Source of the DNA: a bacterium
GTDB taxonomy: Bacteria > Elusimicrobiota > Elusimicrobia > Elusimicrobiales > UBA9959
Direction of reading: 5' to 3'
NCBI GenBank assembly: GCA_021786295.1
Contig: JAJYNO010000024.1
Coordinates: forward strand, 190,214-254,213
DNA length: 64,000 nucleotides
Shown: positions 54,373 through 62,290 of the stretch, piece after piece
How positions within the stretch are numbered: position 1 is the first letter of the stretch
How the letters are laid out: the number at the start of each line of letters is the position of its first letter
Translations under genes and position numbers: made by a program
Notes under the pieces: generated by a model
What the model was told of the DNA's origin: nothing
The model's database searches: none
Seen by the model: only the letters and a program-made list of their open reading frames with translations

Positions 54373-55497
54373 CTATTTCTCCAGCACCTCGATATTGGCG
54401 CGCGGCACCACTATCACCTCTCCGCCCTGCAGCGCCACTTCCAGCACGCGGGCGTGCGATTCGCTGCCTATTACGGTCAGCTCCGGCGGCAGCGACTTTA
54501 CCGTACCTATCACGCCGAAATGCGGCTCGCGGATGATGCGGATCGGGTCTCCGGGCTCTATCCAGCCGCGGCCCTGGTCCTTCTTGCACTCGCTTACGTT
54601 CTTCGGGTAGCCGGGCACGATTATCTCCGGGCGCATAACGCCGGCGCGTATCTGCGTCGCGCCGGAGACGGAGGCCTTCTCGCCGTTGCGCGACGAGAGG
54701 AGCCTGAAGGTGTACTCCGCCATCGGGATCATGCCGAACCCCTCCGTGACCACCAGCGTGGTGCCGATCTGCTCGGTGCCAGTCACGGCCACTCCGATGT
54801 CGTAGCCCAGCAGTTGGCGCAGGTCGCGGTCGTGGATGCCGCCCACCACCACGGCCTTGACTCCCATCGAGACGGCGCGCTTGATGGCGCCCAGGCCGGC
54901 GTGCTTGCCGCCCACCACTATCTTGCCGCGGTGGTGTTCGGTGATATCCTCCTCCACCAGCTCCTCGTCGGGGCTCGAGACGGCCACGGCGATCTCGCCG
55001 TTGGTCTCGCCGCCGATGCCGAAGATGCCCTGTATGAAGGTGCCTTCGGACTCCACCGTGACGCCGAAATCCGGGACGACCTCCACCACCCTGCCCTTCA
55101 CGTAGGCCTGTATCGGGAGCACCTTGGGAGGCTCGCGCAGCATCACCTGCCCGGTGACGTCGGAGACGGACTCCACGGTGCCCGCCACCGGGGACTCCAC
55201 GGAGGTCTTGAACCACTTGATGAAAGGCTTGTTCTCGGCCAGGACCTCCCCGGCCTTTATCTCGTCGCCCTCCTTCTTGAGCATGAAGTTCTTTATCTCG
55301 CCGGGGGCGACGGACAGGCGGTTGGCCACGTTCACAGGGAACACCTTGCCGGGCAGCTCGGTACGGGCCACCACGTCGGTAGAGCCGACTTCGTCGCCCA
55401 CGGAGGCCAGCACTTTGCCGGGTATGGGCAGCAGGCGCTTCTTCCTGAGCACCGTGCATGGCATTACCTTGAGTCCTGGAGTGTATGCGTGAGCCAT
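54373..55497 (-). CDS. Barrel-sandwich/KOW-like protein linked to MutL homologue, unknown function
   Basis: 374 residues, no signal peptide or membrane helix. The N-terminal ~120 residues contain two biotin/lipoyl-like barrel segments (PGKVLASVGDEVGSTDVVA and ESPVAGTVESVSDVTGQVML). The middle is alpha/beta (HRGKIVVGGKHAGLGAIKRA, VKAVVVGGIHDRDLRQLLG, TLVVTEGFGMIPMAEYTFRL). The C-terminus is KOW-like (EPGDPIRIIREPHFGVIGTV, GGEVIVVPRANIEVLE). I recognise no named family. It starts 34 bp after the MutL-like gene, so they probably act together. Confidence 0.75.
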   Translation of the reverse strand: MAHAYTPGLKVMPCTVLRKKRLLPIPGKVLASVGDEVGSTDVVARTELPGKVFPVNVANRLSVAPGEIKNFMLKKEGDEIKAGEVLAENKPFIKWFKTSVESPVAGTVESVSDVTGQVMLREPPKVLPIQAYVKGRVVEVVPDFGVTVESEGTFIQGIFGIGGETNGEIAVAVSSPDEELVEEDITEHHRGKIVVGGKHAGLGAIKRAVSMGVKAVVVGGIHDRDLRQLLGYDIGVAVTGTEQIGTTLVVTEGFGMIPMAEYTFRLLSSRNGEKASVSGATQIRAGVMRPEIIVPGYPKNVSECKKDQGRGWIEPGDPIRIIREPHFGVIGTVKSLPPELTVIGSESHARVLEVALQGGEVIVVPRANIEVLEK

Positions 55498-55531
55498 CTT
55501 TTATCTCCTTGAAAGCGCGTCCCTGCAGCCG

Positions 55532-57325
55532 TCAGACGGGGTACATCCCCATGGCCTTGTACCACTTGTTAAGGTCGGCGCGGCGGCGGGAGGCGTCCTT
55601 GGCGAGGCTGAAAGGCCTGCCGCGCCCGTCGAGCACCAGCCCGACCACGCCGCCCTCTATTTCGGCCTCCACCCTGTTGCCGGAGCCCGAGCCCATATCG
55701 AACCCTTTCACGGGCCTGGCTGAGAGCTTGGCCTTGGGCGCGTCGAACGGGATATGCTGCATCTCGCCGAAGCGCAGTTCTCCGCCCTGCTTCCTGCCGT
55801 CCGGGGTCGTGACCTCCCAGTCCATGATCTTCTCGCCCTCCTTGCCCAGGCCCTTCGGGGCCAGGCAGGTGCCCAGGCGCACCAGGCAGTCGTGATAGAA
55901 GACGTCCAGCGCGGCCTTTTCGCTGATCTGGGCCAGCACGCCCAGATGGGGCATCATGAAGATGGAGTCCACGGCCATGCGGGTCACGCCCTCCGGCTGG
56001 TAGGCGTCTATCATCATCAGCATCGACTGTGTGCGGCGGGGGGAATGGGCCAGGATGCCGCCGGAGCCTATGACGTAGTCCAGCTTCATCACGCTGATCA
56101 GGCTCTGGCCGGAGGCGGTCTGTTCGAAAGCGTCGGAGATCGAGCGCTCCTGCTGCACGCCTTTCAGCCCTACGGCCAGCGCCTTGTGCTGGTCGAAAGC
56201 CAGGCGCAGCGCCTCGCGGGAGACGGCGTGCTCGATCTGCAGGTCCTCGATGGTCTGCGGGATCGTGGTCGGCCGTATCATCTTGTTCTTCAGGCGGTTC
56301 CTGAGGTCCTGTTCCTCTATGTCGAACGGCAGCCAGCGCAGGATGTTTGCCAGGCCCGCCTCTGCCATCACGTTGGAGATAGAGTAGCTCATGCCGAGGT
56401 TCGCGCTGACCGTGCGGTTGAAGACCTCGCCGAAGACGCTGAACACGTCGGTGGTGGCGCCTCCGATATCGACGGCCAGCACGTTGAAATTGTTGGCCTT
56501 GGCGAACTTCTCCGTCATCGAACCGACGGCGGCCGGGGTGGGCATGATAGGCGCCCCGACCATCTTCATCAGCTTCGGATAGCCGGGCGCCTGCTGCATC
56601 ACGTGCTCCAGGAAGATGTCGTGGATCTTGTGGCGCGCCGGCATCAGGTTCTCGCGCTCGAGCGAAGGGCGCAGGTTCTCGGTCACGATCAGGGCGGTGC
56701 GGTCGCCGAGTATCTCGGTTATCTGCGGCCGCGCCTTGTTGTTGCCGGCGTAGATCACCGGCAGCTTGTACGAGGCGCCGAGACGCGGCTTCGGATCGGC
56801 CGCCTTCAGGAACTGGGCCAGCTCAACGACGTGCGTCACGGTGCCGCCGTCGGTGCCGCCGGAGAGCAGCATCATGTCGGGGCGCAGCTGGCGGATGCGC
56901 TCTATTTTCTCGTGGTCGGCGCGGCCGTCGTTGGAGGCCAGCACGTCCATCACGATGGCGCCGGCGCCGAGCGCGCAGCGCTGCGCGCTCTCTCCGGTCA
57001 TCGCCTTCACGGCGCCGGCCACCATCATCTGCAGGCCGCCGCCCGCCGAAGAAGTGGAGACGTAGATGTCCACTCCGGTCTTGCCGTCGTTGGGGGTTAT
57101 GATCCTCTCGCCGTCGAGGATCTTGCGGCCGGAGAGTTCCTCCACCTCGGTGATCGCGTTCAGCACTCCTTTCGTGACGTCCTCGAAAGGCGCCTCCACC
57201 GTGGTCGGGGCTTCGCCGCGGAAGGTCTGGCGGTAGGTGTCCCCTTTCTTCTCTATCAGGATGGCCTTGGTCGTGGTGCTCCCGCAGTCGGTAGCGATTA
57301 TGATTTCAAGGTCTTTTTTTGACAT
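55532..57325 (-). CDS. MutL-family ASKHA protein (glutamate-mutase-associated type)
   Basis: 597 residues. N-terminal phosphate loop IIATDCGSTTTKAILIEKKG. Further sites are SSAGGGLQMMVAGAV, MMLLSGGTDGGTVTHVVELA and the second phosphate motif VLAVDIGGATTDVFSVFGEV. Later GSGGILAHSPRRTQSMLMMI. This matches the MutL proteins found next to B12-dependent glutamate or ornithine mutases, where they are proposed reactivases (unrelated to mismatch-repair MutL). No mutase subunit (MutS/E or OraS/E) is near, so its client is unknown. It overlaps the upstream 110-residue gene by 20 bp. Confidence 0.86.
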   Translation of the reverse strand: MSKKDLEIIIATDCGSTTTKAILIEKKGDTYRQTFRGEAPTTVEAPFEDVTKGVLNAITEVEELSGRKILDGERIITPNDGKTGVDIYVSTSSAGGGLQMMVAGAVKAMTGESAQRCALGAGAIVMDVLASNDGRADHEKIERIRQLRPDMMLLSGGTDGGTVTHVVELAQFLKAADPKPRLGASYKLPVIYAGNNKARPQITEILGDRTALIVTENLRPSLERENLMPARHKIHDIFLEHVMQQAPGYPKLMKMVGAPIMPTPAAVGSMTEKFAKANNFNVLAVDIGGATTDVFSVFGEVFNRTVSANLGMSYSISNVMAEAGLANILRWLPFDIEEQDLRNRLKNKMIRPTTIPQTIEDLQIEHAVSREALRLAFDQHKALAVGLKGVQQERSISDAFEQTASGQSLISVMKLDYVIGSGGILAHSPRRTQSMLMMIDAYQPEGVTRMAVDSIFMMPHLGVLAQISEKAALDVFYHDCLVRLGTCLAPKGLGKEGEKIMDWEVTTPDGRKQGGELRFGEMQHIPFDAPKAKLSARPVKGFDMGSGSGNRVEAEIEGGVVGLVLDGRGRPFSLAKDASRRRADLNKWYKAMGMYPV

Positions 57326-57638
57326 TTGGGTCTTCCTTTCCGGAGGTTTCCTCCCCGAGGCGCCGCGCCAGATAATCCATCGCCTTCGGGTTCTCCAGCA
57401 GAGCTCGGTAGCTGTCTATCTTTTCCTTCTTGAAGATAACCTCGAGGATCGGCGCCAGGAAAGCCGCTCCGCCGGCGCCCAGGCCATGCAGGGGCTTGGT
57501 GCTCTCTACAGAGAAGGAGGCGATATCGCCCAGGCCCCGGGCCCTCACTTTTTCAGCCAGGCCGTCCAGCAGACTTTTCTCCTCTGGGGTCGGCTCGGGC
57601 GGTTCGGGTATCTTGAAAGCGTTGTCCCAGATTCCCAT
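57306..57638 (-). CDS. Small soluble protein upstream of the MutL homologue, unknown
   Basis: 110 residues. The N-terminus is Pro/Glu-rich (KIPEPPEPTPEEKSLLDGLA), then a Gly-rich hydrophobic stretch (LHGLGAGGAAFLAPILEVIF) and a basic C-terminus. No family recognised. It begins the eight-gene unit and overlaps the MutL-like ATG, so their translation is coupled. A TAGAAT box lies 8 nt before the ATG, which again suggests a near-leaderless transcript. Small proteins with a PEPP-type N-terminus often bind partners (inference). Confidence 0.65.
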   Translation of the reverse strand: MGIWDNAFKIPEPPEPTPEEKSLLDGLAEKVRARGLGDIASFSVESTKPLHGLGAGGAAFLAPILEVIFKKEKIDSYRALLENPKAMDYLARRLGEETSGKEDPNVKKRP

Positions 57639-57700
57639 CGTTCACAATTCTAACATAAAAGCAAAAATATGTACTAGAACGGGATGCCGTCCCGGCCGGG

Positions 57701-58216
57701 TCATTTTTTCGCCGGCCGGGCGGCAGGACGCGGCGGCGGCTTTGGGAAGGAGATCTTCAGCGTCATGCCGGGCTGGAGGCGATGGGCCCGGGCCGTACCG
57801 CCGGCCAGTTCCAGCACGCAGGAAGCCGGGGAAGAGGCGCGCGCCACTTCGCTCTCCGGCTGGTCGGCCGTGCTGCGGGGCACGCGGTGGAAGATGCGTA
57901 CGATCTTCAGTCCGGAGTCCAGGAACACCATATCCAGGTCTATGAAGGTGTTCTTCATCCAGAAGTACTTGACCCCGGGATCGCTGAAGACGAAGAGCAT
58001 CCCGCGGTCGGCCGGCAGCCTGCGGCGGAACATCAGGCCGCGCTCCTGCTGCTCCGGAGTCAGCGCGAGCTCGGCCGTGATCCTGAAGCCGTCAGGCAGC
58101 CGGAGTTCCGCAACGGAAGCGCCTTCTGGCACGCGCAGGGACGCGGGCGCGCCGGCGGAGAGATCCGCGGCGCAGAGAAGCAGGGGGAGCAGGAACAGAG
58201 ATTTCAGTCTATTCAT
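57701..58216 (-). CDS. Secreted DUF192-family protein
   Basis: 171 residues. Signal peptide about 1-22 (LKSLFLLPLLLCAADLSAG). DUF192 core: ELALTPEQQERGLMFRRRLP, GMLFVFSDPGVKYFWMKNTF and DLDMVFLDSGLKIVRIFHRV. The MF-R...MKNT...LD pattern is diagnostic. A basic Pro-rich tail follows. Function of the family is unknown, and structures show a small beta barrel. It overlaps the preceding gene by 8 bp, and is the last of three small genes transcribed from the promoter at 59000. Confidence 0.88.
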   Translation of the reverse strand: MNRLKSLFLLPLLLCAADLSAGAPASLRVPEGASVAELRLPDGFRITAELALTPEQQERGLMFRRRLPADRGMLFVFSDPGVKYFWMKNTFIDLDMVFLDSGLKIVRIFHRVPRSTADQPESEVARASSPASCVLELAGGTARAHRLQPGMTLKISFPKPPPRPAARPAKK

Positions 58217-58709
58217 TACGCACCGTCCCGGTGGAAAGCGGCGCTGCGGCCGCGGGAGCCGACGTCACCAGGAAAAGCGGCGCCCTCAGATCGGCCTCCG
58301 CCTTCAGCTCTCCGGCCTCCCGGAAAAGGGCCATGGCGTCCTGCTTGTGGGCTCGCGCAAGTCCGCGCAGGCCTCCCGCCTTGGGAAGTTCCGCCGCCAG
58401 TTCCTTGAACGGGACCGCGGTCTTCCCGGACAGCAGCAGCAGCGCGGCCAGCTGCTGCCTGTAGATGCCGGCGCGCATGTATTTCTGCATCTCCGTCTCC
58501 GGCTCCGTGGAACCGAAAACGGCGTAGAGCGTGGTACTGCTGACTTCGGAACTGAGGGCCCAGGCAAAAGCGTCCTCTCCGGAGCTGTCCGGTTTTTCGG
58601 GGGAGCTGCGGGAAAAAGAGTCCGGGCCGACCTCGGCGCCCAGATAGACCTGGGCCGAGGCCGGCAGCACGGCCGCCAGCAGGAATAGCGCTAGCGCCTT
58701 TCTTATCAT
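58209..58709 (-). CDS. Secreted protein of unknown function
   Basis: 166 residues. Signal peptide about 1-19 (IRKALALFLLAAVLPASA). The mature part is helical and charged (LKAEADLRAPLFLVTS at the end). Possible active or binding residues are not evident; SGEDAFAWALSSEVSSTTLY and GSTEPETEMQKYMRAGIYRQ are the most distinctive stretches. No family recognised. It ends in TAG. It lies 11 bp after the RAM-domain gene and overlaps the DUF192 gene. Confidence 0.72.
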   Translation of the reverse strand: MIRKALALFLLAAVLPASAQVYLGAEVGPDSFSRSSPEKPDSSGEDAFAWALSSEVSSTTLYAVFGSTEPETEMQKYMRAGIYRQQLAALLLLSGKTAVPFKELAAELPKAGGLRGLARAHKQDAMALFREAGELKAEADLRAPLFLVTSAPAAAAPLSTGTVRNE

Positions 58710-58720
58710 CTTGGCCGGGC

Positions 58721-58954
58721 TCAGAGCGACGTCGTTACGAGAGTTTCGGTGGAGAGTACGCCTGGAATGCAGCGTATCTCCTGCACCACTATGTTGGAAA
58801 GCTGGGGAAGGTCTTCCGTCTCCATATCCAGCACCAGGTCCCAGCGGCCGAAGACGGCGGACATATGGACCACGCTCTTCAGCGCGCGCAGCTTGGCCAG
58901 CGCCTGTTTTTCCTTGCCGGGCATGAGTTTCACGAGTACCAGTCCTGTTACCAT
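58721..58954 (-). CDS. Stand-alone RAM (Lrp/AsnC ligand-binding) domain
   Basis: 77 residues, beginning MVTGLVLVKLMPGKEKQALA. The fold pattern (beta-alpha-beta-beta-alpha-beta) and VVHMSAVFGRWDLVLDMETE ... NIVVQEIRCIPGVLSTETLV match the Lrp/AsnC effector-binding domain without the DNA-binding half. SARP-like stand-alone RAMs can form rings and bind amino acids. ATG 58954 has AAAGGAAA upstream and a good promoter (TTGAAT-17-TATAAT). I reject an upstream in-frame ATG at 59008. Confidence 0.85.
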   Translation of the reverse strand: MVTGLVLVKLMPGKEKQALAKLRALKSVVHMSAVFGRWDLVLDMETEDLPQLSNIVVQEIRCIPGVLSTETLVTTSL

Positions 58955-58999
58955 AGGTTGTTTCCTTTGGGCGCGCGCTCCGGCGCGCTCCGTATCCCT

Positions 59000-59028
59000 A
59001 TTATACAATCGGGCCCCCGGCGATTCAA
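59000..59028 (-). promoter_or_regulatory. Promoter of the RAM-domain/secreted-protein operon
   Basis: On the minus strand, TTGAAT (complement of 59023-59028), a 17-nt spacer and TATAAT (complement of 59000-59005). The leader to ATG 58954 is about 39 nt and holds a Shine-Dalgarno, unlike the neighbouring divergent dtd gene. Confidence 0.65.
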
Positions 59029-59073
59029 TAGCGGCCGCCCCGCGCGGGTCGAAAAAGAGGACGCAAAATAAAA

Positions 59074-59079
59074 TATAAT
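59074..59079 (+). promoter_or_regulatory. -10 box 6 nt before the dtd ATG (probable leaderless promoter)
   Basis: Perfect TATAAT at 59074-59079, then TTAACC, then ATG 59086. This is the same 6-nt spacing as before mscS. There is no Shine-Dalgarno between box and ATG. Confidence 0.6.
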
Positions 59080-59085
59080 TTAACC

Positions 59086-59541
59086 ATGAGAGCGGTCATT
59101 CAGAGAGTGAAGCGCGGGGGGGTCAGCACGGGAACGGTGCGGAACCGGATCGGGCCCGGCCTTGTGGTGCTGCTGGGCGTGGGGACGGGCGACTCGGAAG
59201 CCGACGCCGTTCTGCTGGCGGAAAAGACCGCCAACCTGCGGGTCTTCTCGAATGCCGGGGGCAAGTTCGACCATTCGCTGTTGGACGTGAAGGGCGAGGC
59301 TCTCGTGGTGTCGCAGTTCACGCTCTACGGCGACGCCTCCAAAGGCCGGCGTCCGGATTTCGCCGCGGCGGCCAGGCCGGAAGAGGCCGTAAAACTGTAC
59401 GAGCGTTTCGTGAAGGCCCTCGCGGACAAAGGCGTCCCGGTCAAGACCGGCGTCTTCGCCGCGGACATGGAAGTGGAGATACTCAACGACGGTCCCGTGA
59501 CGATACTGCTGGACACCGCGCCCAAAAGTTCTCCCAGATGA
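59086..59541 (+). CDS. dtd: D-aminoacyl-tRNA deacylase
   Basis: 151 residues. Hydrolyses D-aminoacyl-tRNAs (and glycyl-tRNAAla). Family motifs: [56 protein letters not shown] (SQFTLYGD is the active-site signature) and the C-terminal [11 protein letters not shown] with the cross-subunit Gly-cisPro loop. Overlaps the next gene by ATGA. Probable leaderless mRNA. Confidence 0.95.
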   Translation: MRAVIQRVKRGGVSTGTVRNRIGPGLVVLLGVGTGDSEADAVLLAEKTANLRVFSNAGGKFDHSLLDVKGEALVVSQFTLYGDASKGRRPDFAAAARPEEAVKLYERFVKALADKGVPVKTGVFAADMEVEILNDGPVTILLDTAPKSSPR

Positions 59542-60245
59542 AAGCTCTCCCGCTCCGCCTCCTGCTGCCAGCCGCGCTCGCGCTGCTCTCTTCCGCCTGC
59601 GTCGGCGCGGCCCTGTTCGGCGGCGGGCCGCGGGTCCTGGAAGACATGGACACCTGGACCGGCTGGAACGGCGCTTACGGCAGATACGAGCCTGAAAGCG
59701 GCGGGCTCTATTATTATCTATCGGCGAAGCAGGACGATACGCGCGACGAGCCTTCGGACGGCTACTTCCCCGGCCTGATACTTTCAAGGGAGCTGTCCGG
59801 GACCTCCTGGACAGTGGACGTCGGAGCGGATTTCAGGCTCCCGCCAGGCTGTATAAAGCGCTTCTCTTACGGCATCTGGGTCGGAGGCGACGCCGCCAGG
59901 CCTTCCATCGGCAATCCCTCCGGGGCGCTGAAGCTGCTGGTGCAGCGCCAGAACGGTCCGTCCAAGATTTTCGACACCTTCGAACTGGTCCTGCTGCCAG
60001 GCGGCAGGCAGGTGGAACTGCCGAAGAAGCTGAAGACGCTGCGTTTCGAGCGCAGCGGGAGCGTTTACACCGTCTACTACTCGATGAACCGCCGGGATTT
60101 CGTGGCCGCGCTCAGCGTCGACGCCTCCTCAGTGGACGCTCCCTCCCAGAAGTTCTTCATCGGCGGGTTCTCCAGCGGGGACCCGGCCGGAGCCTATATG
60201 AGGGTCCGGAACTTCGAACTGAACGGGCAGGAAATACTGCGCTGA
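59538..60245 (+). CDS. Putative lipoprotein with beta-sandwich domain, unknown function
   Basis: 235 residues. N-terminus [20 protein letters not shown] ends in Cys21, a plausible lipobox (SSAC). The rest has the beta-strand-rich pattern of a concanavalin-like sandwich ([61 protein letters not shown]), close to DUF1349-type domains. Probably anchored in an outer or inner membrane leaflet and possibly glycan-binding (inference). ATGA overlap with dtd couples the two. Confidence 0.7.
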   Translation: MKALPLRLLLPAALALLSSACVGAALFGGGPRVLEDMDTWTGWNGAYGRYEPESGGLYYYLSAKQDDTRDEPSDGYFPGLILSRELSGTSWTVDVGADFRLPPGCIKRFSYGIWVGGDAARPSIGNPSGALKLLVQRQNGPSKIFDTFELVLLPGGRQVELPKKLKTLRFERSGSVYTVYYSMNRRDFVAALSVDASSVDAPSQKFFIGGFSSGDPAGAYMRVRNFELNGQEILR

Positions 60246-60262
60246 GAGGCGCGAAGGACAAA

Positions 60263-62212
60263 ATGAAAGAAAACCGCAAGAAGAACTGGCAGCGCGGCGC
60301 GGCCCCGGGAGTGGCCGCCGAGGTGGAAGGGACCATACAGCACCACGGGGCATTCGCTTTCCTGATCTCGGAAAAAGAGGGCGTGCCGGACGCATTCCTC
60401 CGGGGACGCGGCCTGGACCTGGCCATGGACGGCGACAGGGTGCTGGCCCGCGTGCGGCCGGAGAAGGGCGGACGTCCCGCTGGAGAGATCCTGAAGGTCC
60501 TGCAGCGCGCCCGCTCTTCGATGGTCGGAGTGCTGCGCCGCACCGGCGGCTCCTGGACGCTGCTGCCGGAAAAAGGGAGCGCGCCGCCCGCGGAGGTGAC
60601 AGGCTTCGCCCGGGGCGCGGCCCCGGCCGAAGGTGCCCTCGCCGTGCTGGAGGTGAAGCGCTGGCCCGCGCCGGGAGTACGGGCGGCCGGAACGGTGGCC
60701 GAGATACTGGGCGACCCGGCGGACGTGCGCGCGCGCATAGACGCCATCCTCAGGGCGCGCGGCATAAACGAGGAGTTCCCTCCGGAAGTTCTGTCTCAGG
60801 CGGCCTCCTTCGGCGCGCGCCTTCAGCCGGCCGCCTGGAAGGGGAGGGAACAGCTTTTCGCCCTTCCTGTCTGCACGATAGACGGCGCCGACGCCAGGGA
60901 CTTCGACGACGCGGTATCGCTGGAGCCGCTGCCCGGCGGACTGCTGCGGCTGGGCGTGCACATCGCCGACGTGGCGAACTACGTAAGGCCGGGCACGGCC
61001 CTGGACCGAGAGGCCTACTCCCGCGCCACCAGCGTCTACCTGCCTGACCGCGTCGTGCCGATGCTGCCTCCGGCCCTTTCCGACAACCTGTGCAGCCTGG
61101 TCCCGCGGCAGGAGAGGCTGACGGTCTCGGTCTTCATGGACCTGGACAGCTCCGGGAAGGTCCTGCGCCGACGCCTGGCCGAGACCGTGATACGCTCCTG
61201 GCGCCGCTTCACCTACGAGGAGGTCCAGGCGCTGCTGGACGGCGGGAAAGTGCCGGACGTGCCCCGCCGGGTGGAGGAGGCCGTTAAACTGATGGGGGGG
61301 CTTACCGACGTTCTCTACAGCCGCCGCGTGAAACGCGGGGCGCTGGACTTCAATCTGCCCGAGTACAAGGTCAACGCAGATCCGCACGGCAGGCCGCTGG
61401 GCGTGTCCCTGCGGCCGCGCCTCAAGAGCCACCGGCTGATAGAGGAGTTCATGCTGCTGGCCAACGAATCGGTAGCGGCCGAGCTGCACGCCGCCGGACG
61501 CCCCTTCCTGCACCGCCGCCACGACGCGCCGGACCCGCTCAAGCTGAAGGCCCTTTCCGAGGCGCTGGGGGCCTTGGGCTTTTCCGCCGGCCACATAGGC
61601 GGCCCGAACGCCGCCAGGGGTCTTCAGGACGTGCTGCGCAGGGCGGCCGGACATCCGCTGGAGCATATAGTGAACTCCATGATGGTCAGAAGCATGCGCC
61701 AGGCCGTCTACTCGCCGGTCTCCGAGGGACATTTCGGGATAGCGGCCCGGTTCTATTCCCATTTCACCTCCCCGATACGACGCTATCCGGATCTGCTGAC
61801 CCACCGGGCGGTCAAAGCGCTGCTGAACGGGAAGAAGGGTGCCCCCGGCCTCCCGCTGGAGAAGGCAGGGCGGCACTGCTCCGAACGGGAGCGCGCGGCG
61901 GCAGAAGCCGAACACAAGTCGGTGGACGTGATGAGGGCGGAGCTGATAAAGGAAATGACCGGCTCGACGGTGGAAGGAACGGTGACCTCGGTGATCGAGA
62001 GCGGGGCCTTCGTGGCCCTGGGGGACACCGGCGCCGAAGGCCTGCTGCGCCTCCCGGGACTGAAGCCGGGGGCAAAAGTGCGCGTGACCGTTGTCTCCGT
62101 GAATACCGCCGAGGGTAAGATAGACCTCTCCCCGGCCGGCCGCGCCGCCTCCGGCCGGGACCGCTGGAAAGTTTCGCGCTTCAGGGGGAAAAGCGGCGGA
62201 AGGGGAGGATAG
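60263..62212 (+). CDS. rnr: Ribonuclease R (RNB family 3'-5' exoribonuclease)
   Basis: 649 residues. Order: cold-shock-like domains (about 20-190), RNB domain with the catalytic acidic cluster in VCTIDGADARDFDDAVSLE near 205-225, ADVANYVRPGTALDREAYSR, ATSVYLPDRVVPMLPPALSD, and HFTSPIRRYPDLLTHRAV, then a C-terminal S1 domain (about 565-630, TVEGTVTSVIESGAFVALGD) with a basic tail. Slightly shorter than E. coli RNase R (~810), like the compact forms. Starts 17 bp after the lipoprotein gene. A bidirectional terminator follows. Confidence 0.95.
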   Translation: MKENRKKNWQRGAAPGVAAEVEGTIQHHGAFAFLISEKEGVPDAFLRGRGLDLAMDGDRVLARVRPEKGGRPAGEILKVLQRARSSMVGVLRRTGGSWTLLPEKGSAPPAEVTGFARGAAPAEGALAVLEVKRWPAPGVRAAGTVAEILGDPADVRARIDAILRARGINEEFPPEVLSQAASFGARLQPAAWKGREQLFALPVCTIDGADARDFDDAVSLEPLPGGLLRLGVHIADVANYVRPGTALDREAYSRATSVYLPDRVVPMLPPALSDNLCSLVPRQERLTVSVFMDLDSSGKVLRRRLAETVIRSWRRFTYEEVQALLDGGKVPDVPRRVEEAVKLMGGLTDVLYSRRVKRGALDFNLPEYKVNADPHGRPLGVSLRPRLKSHRLIEEFMLLANESVAAELHAAGRPFLHRRHDAPDPLKLKALSEALGALGFSAGHIGGPNAARGLQDVLRRAAGHPLEHIVNSMMVRSMRQAVYSPVSEGHFGIAARFYSHFTSPIRRYPDLLTHRAVKALLNGKKGAPGLPLEKAGRHCSERERAAAEAEHKSVDVMRAELIKEMTGSTVEGTVTSVIESGAFVALGDTGAEGLLRLPGLKPGAKVRVTVVSVNTAEGKIDLSPAGRAASGRDRWKVSRFRGKSGGRGG

Positions 62213-62233
62213 CCGACCCGCGAAAACCGCAAA

Positions 62234-62266
62234 AAAAGGCCGGAGCGCAGCTCCGGCCTTTTCCTT
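62234..62266 (+). terminator. Bidirectional terminator between rnr and valS
   Basis: AAAAGGCCGGAGC (62234-62246) pairs with GCTCCGGCCTTTT (62250-62262) around loop GCA, with A and T runs outside. It lies between convergent stops. Confidence 0.92.
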
Positions 62267-62290
62267 TCCTCCCCGCCGGGCCGCCCGGCT

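Noticed and set aside
52547-54610. Long plus-strand frame opposite the binding protein
   Set aside because: Same antisense shadow. The minus strand has a signal peptide and family-5 binding-protein motifs.
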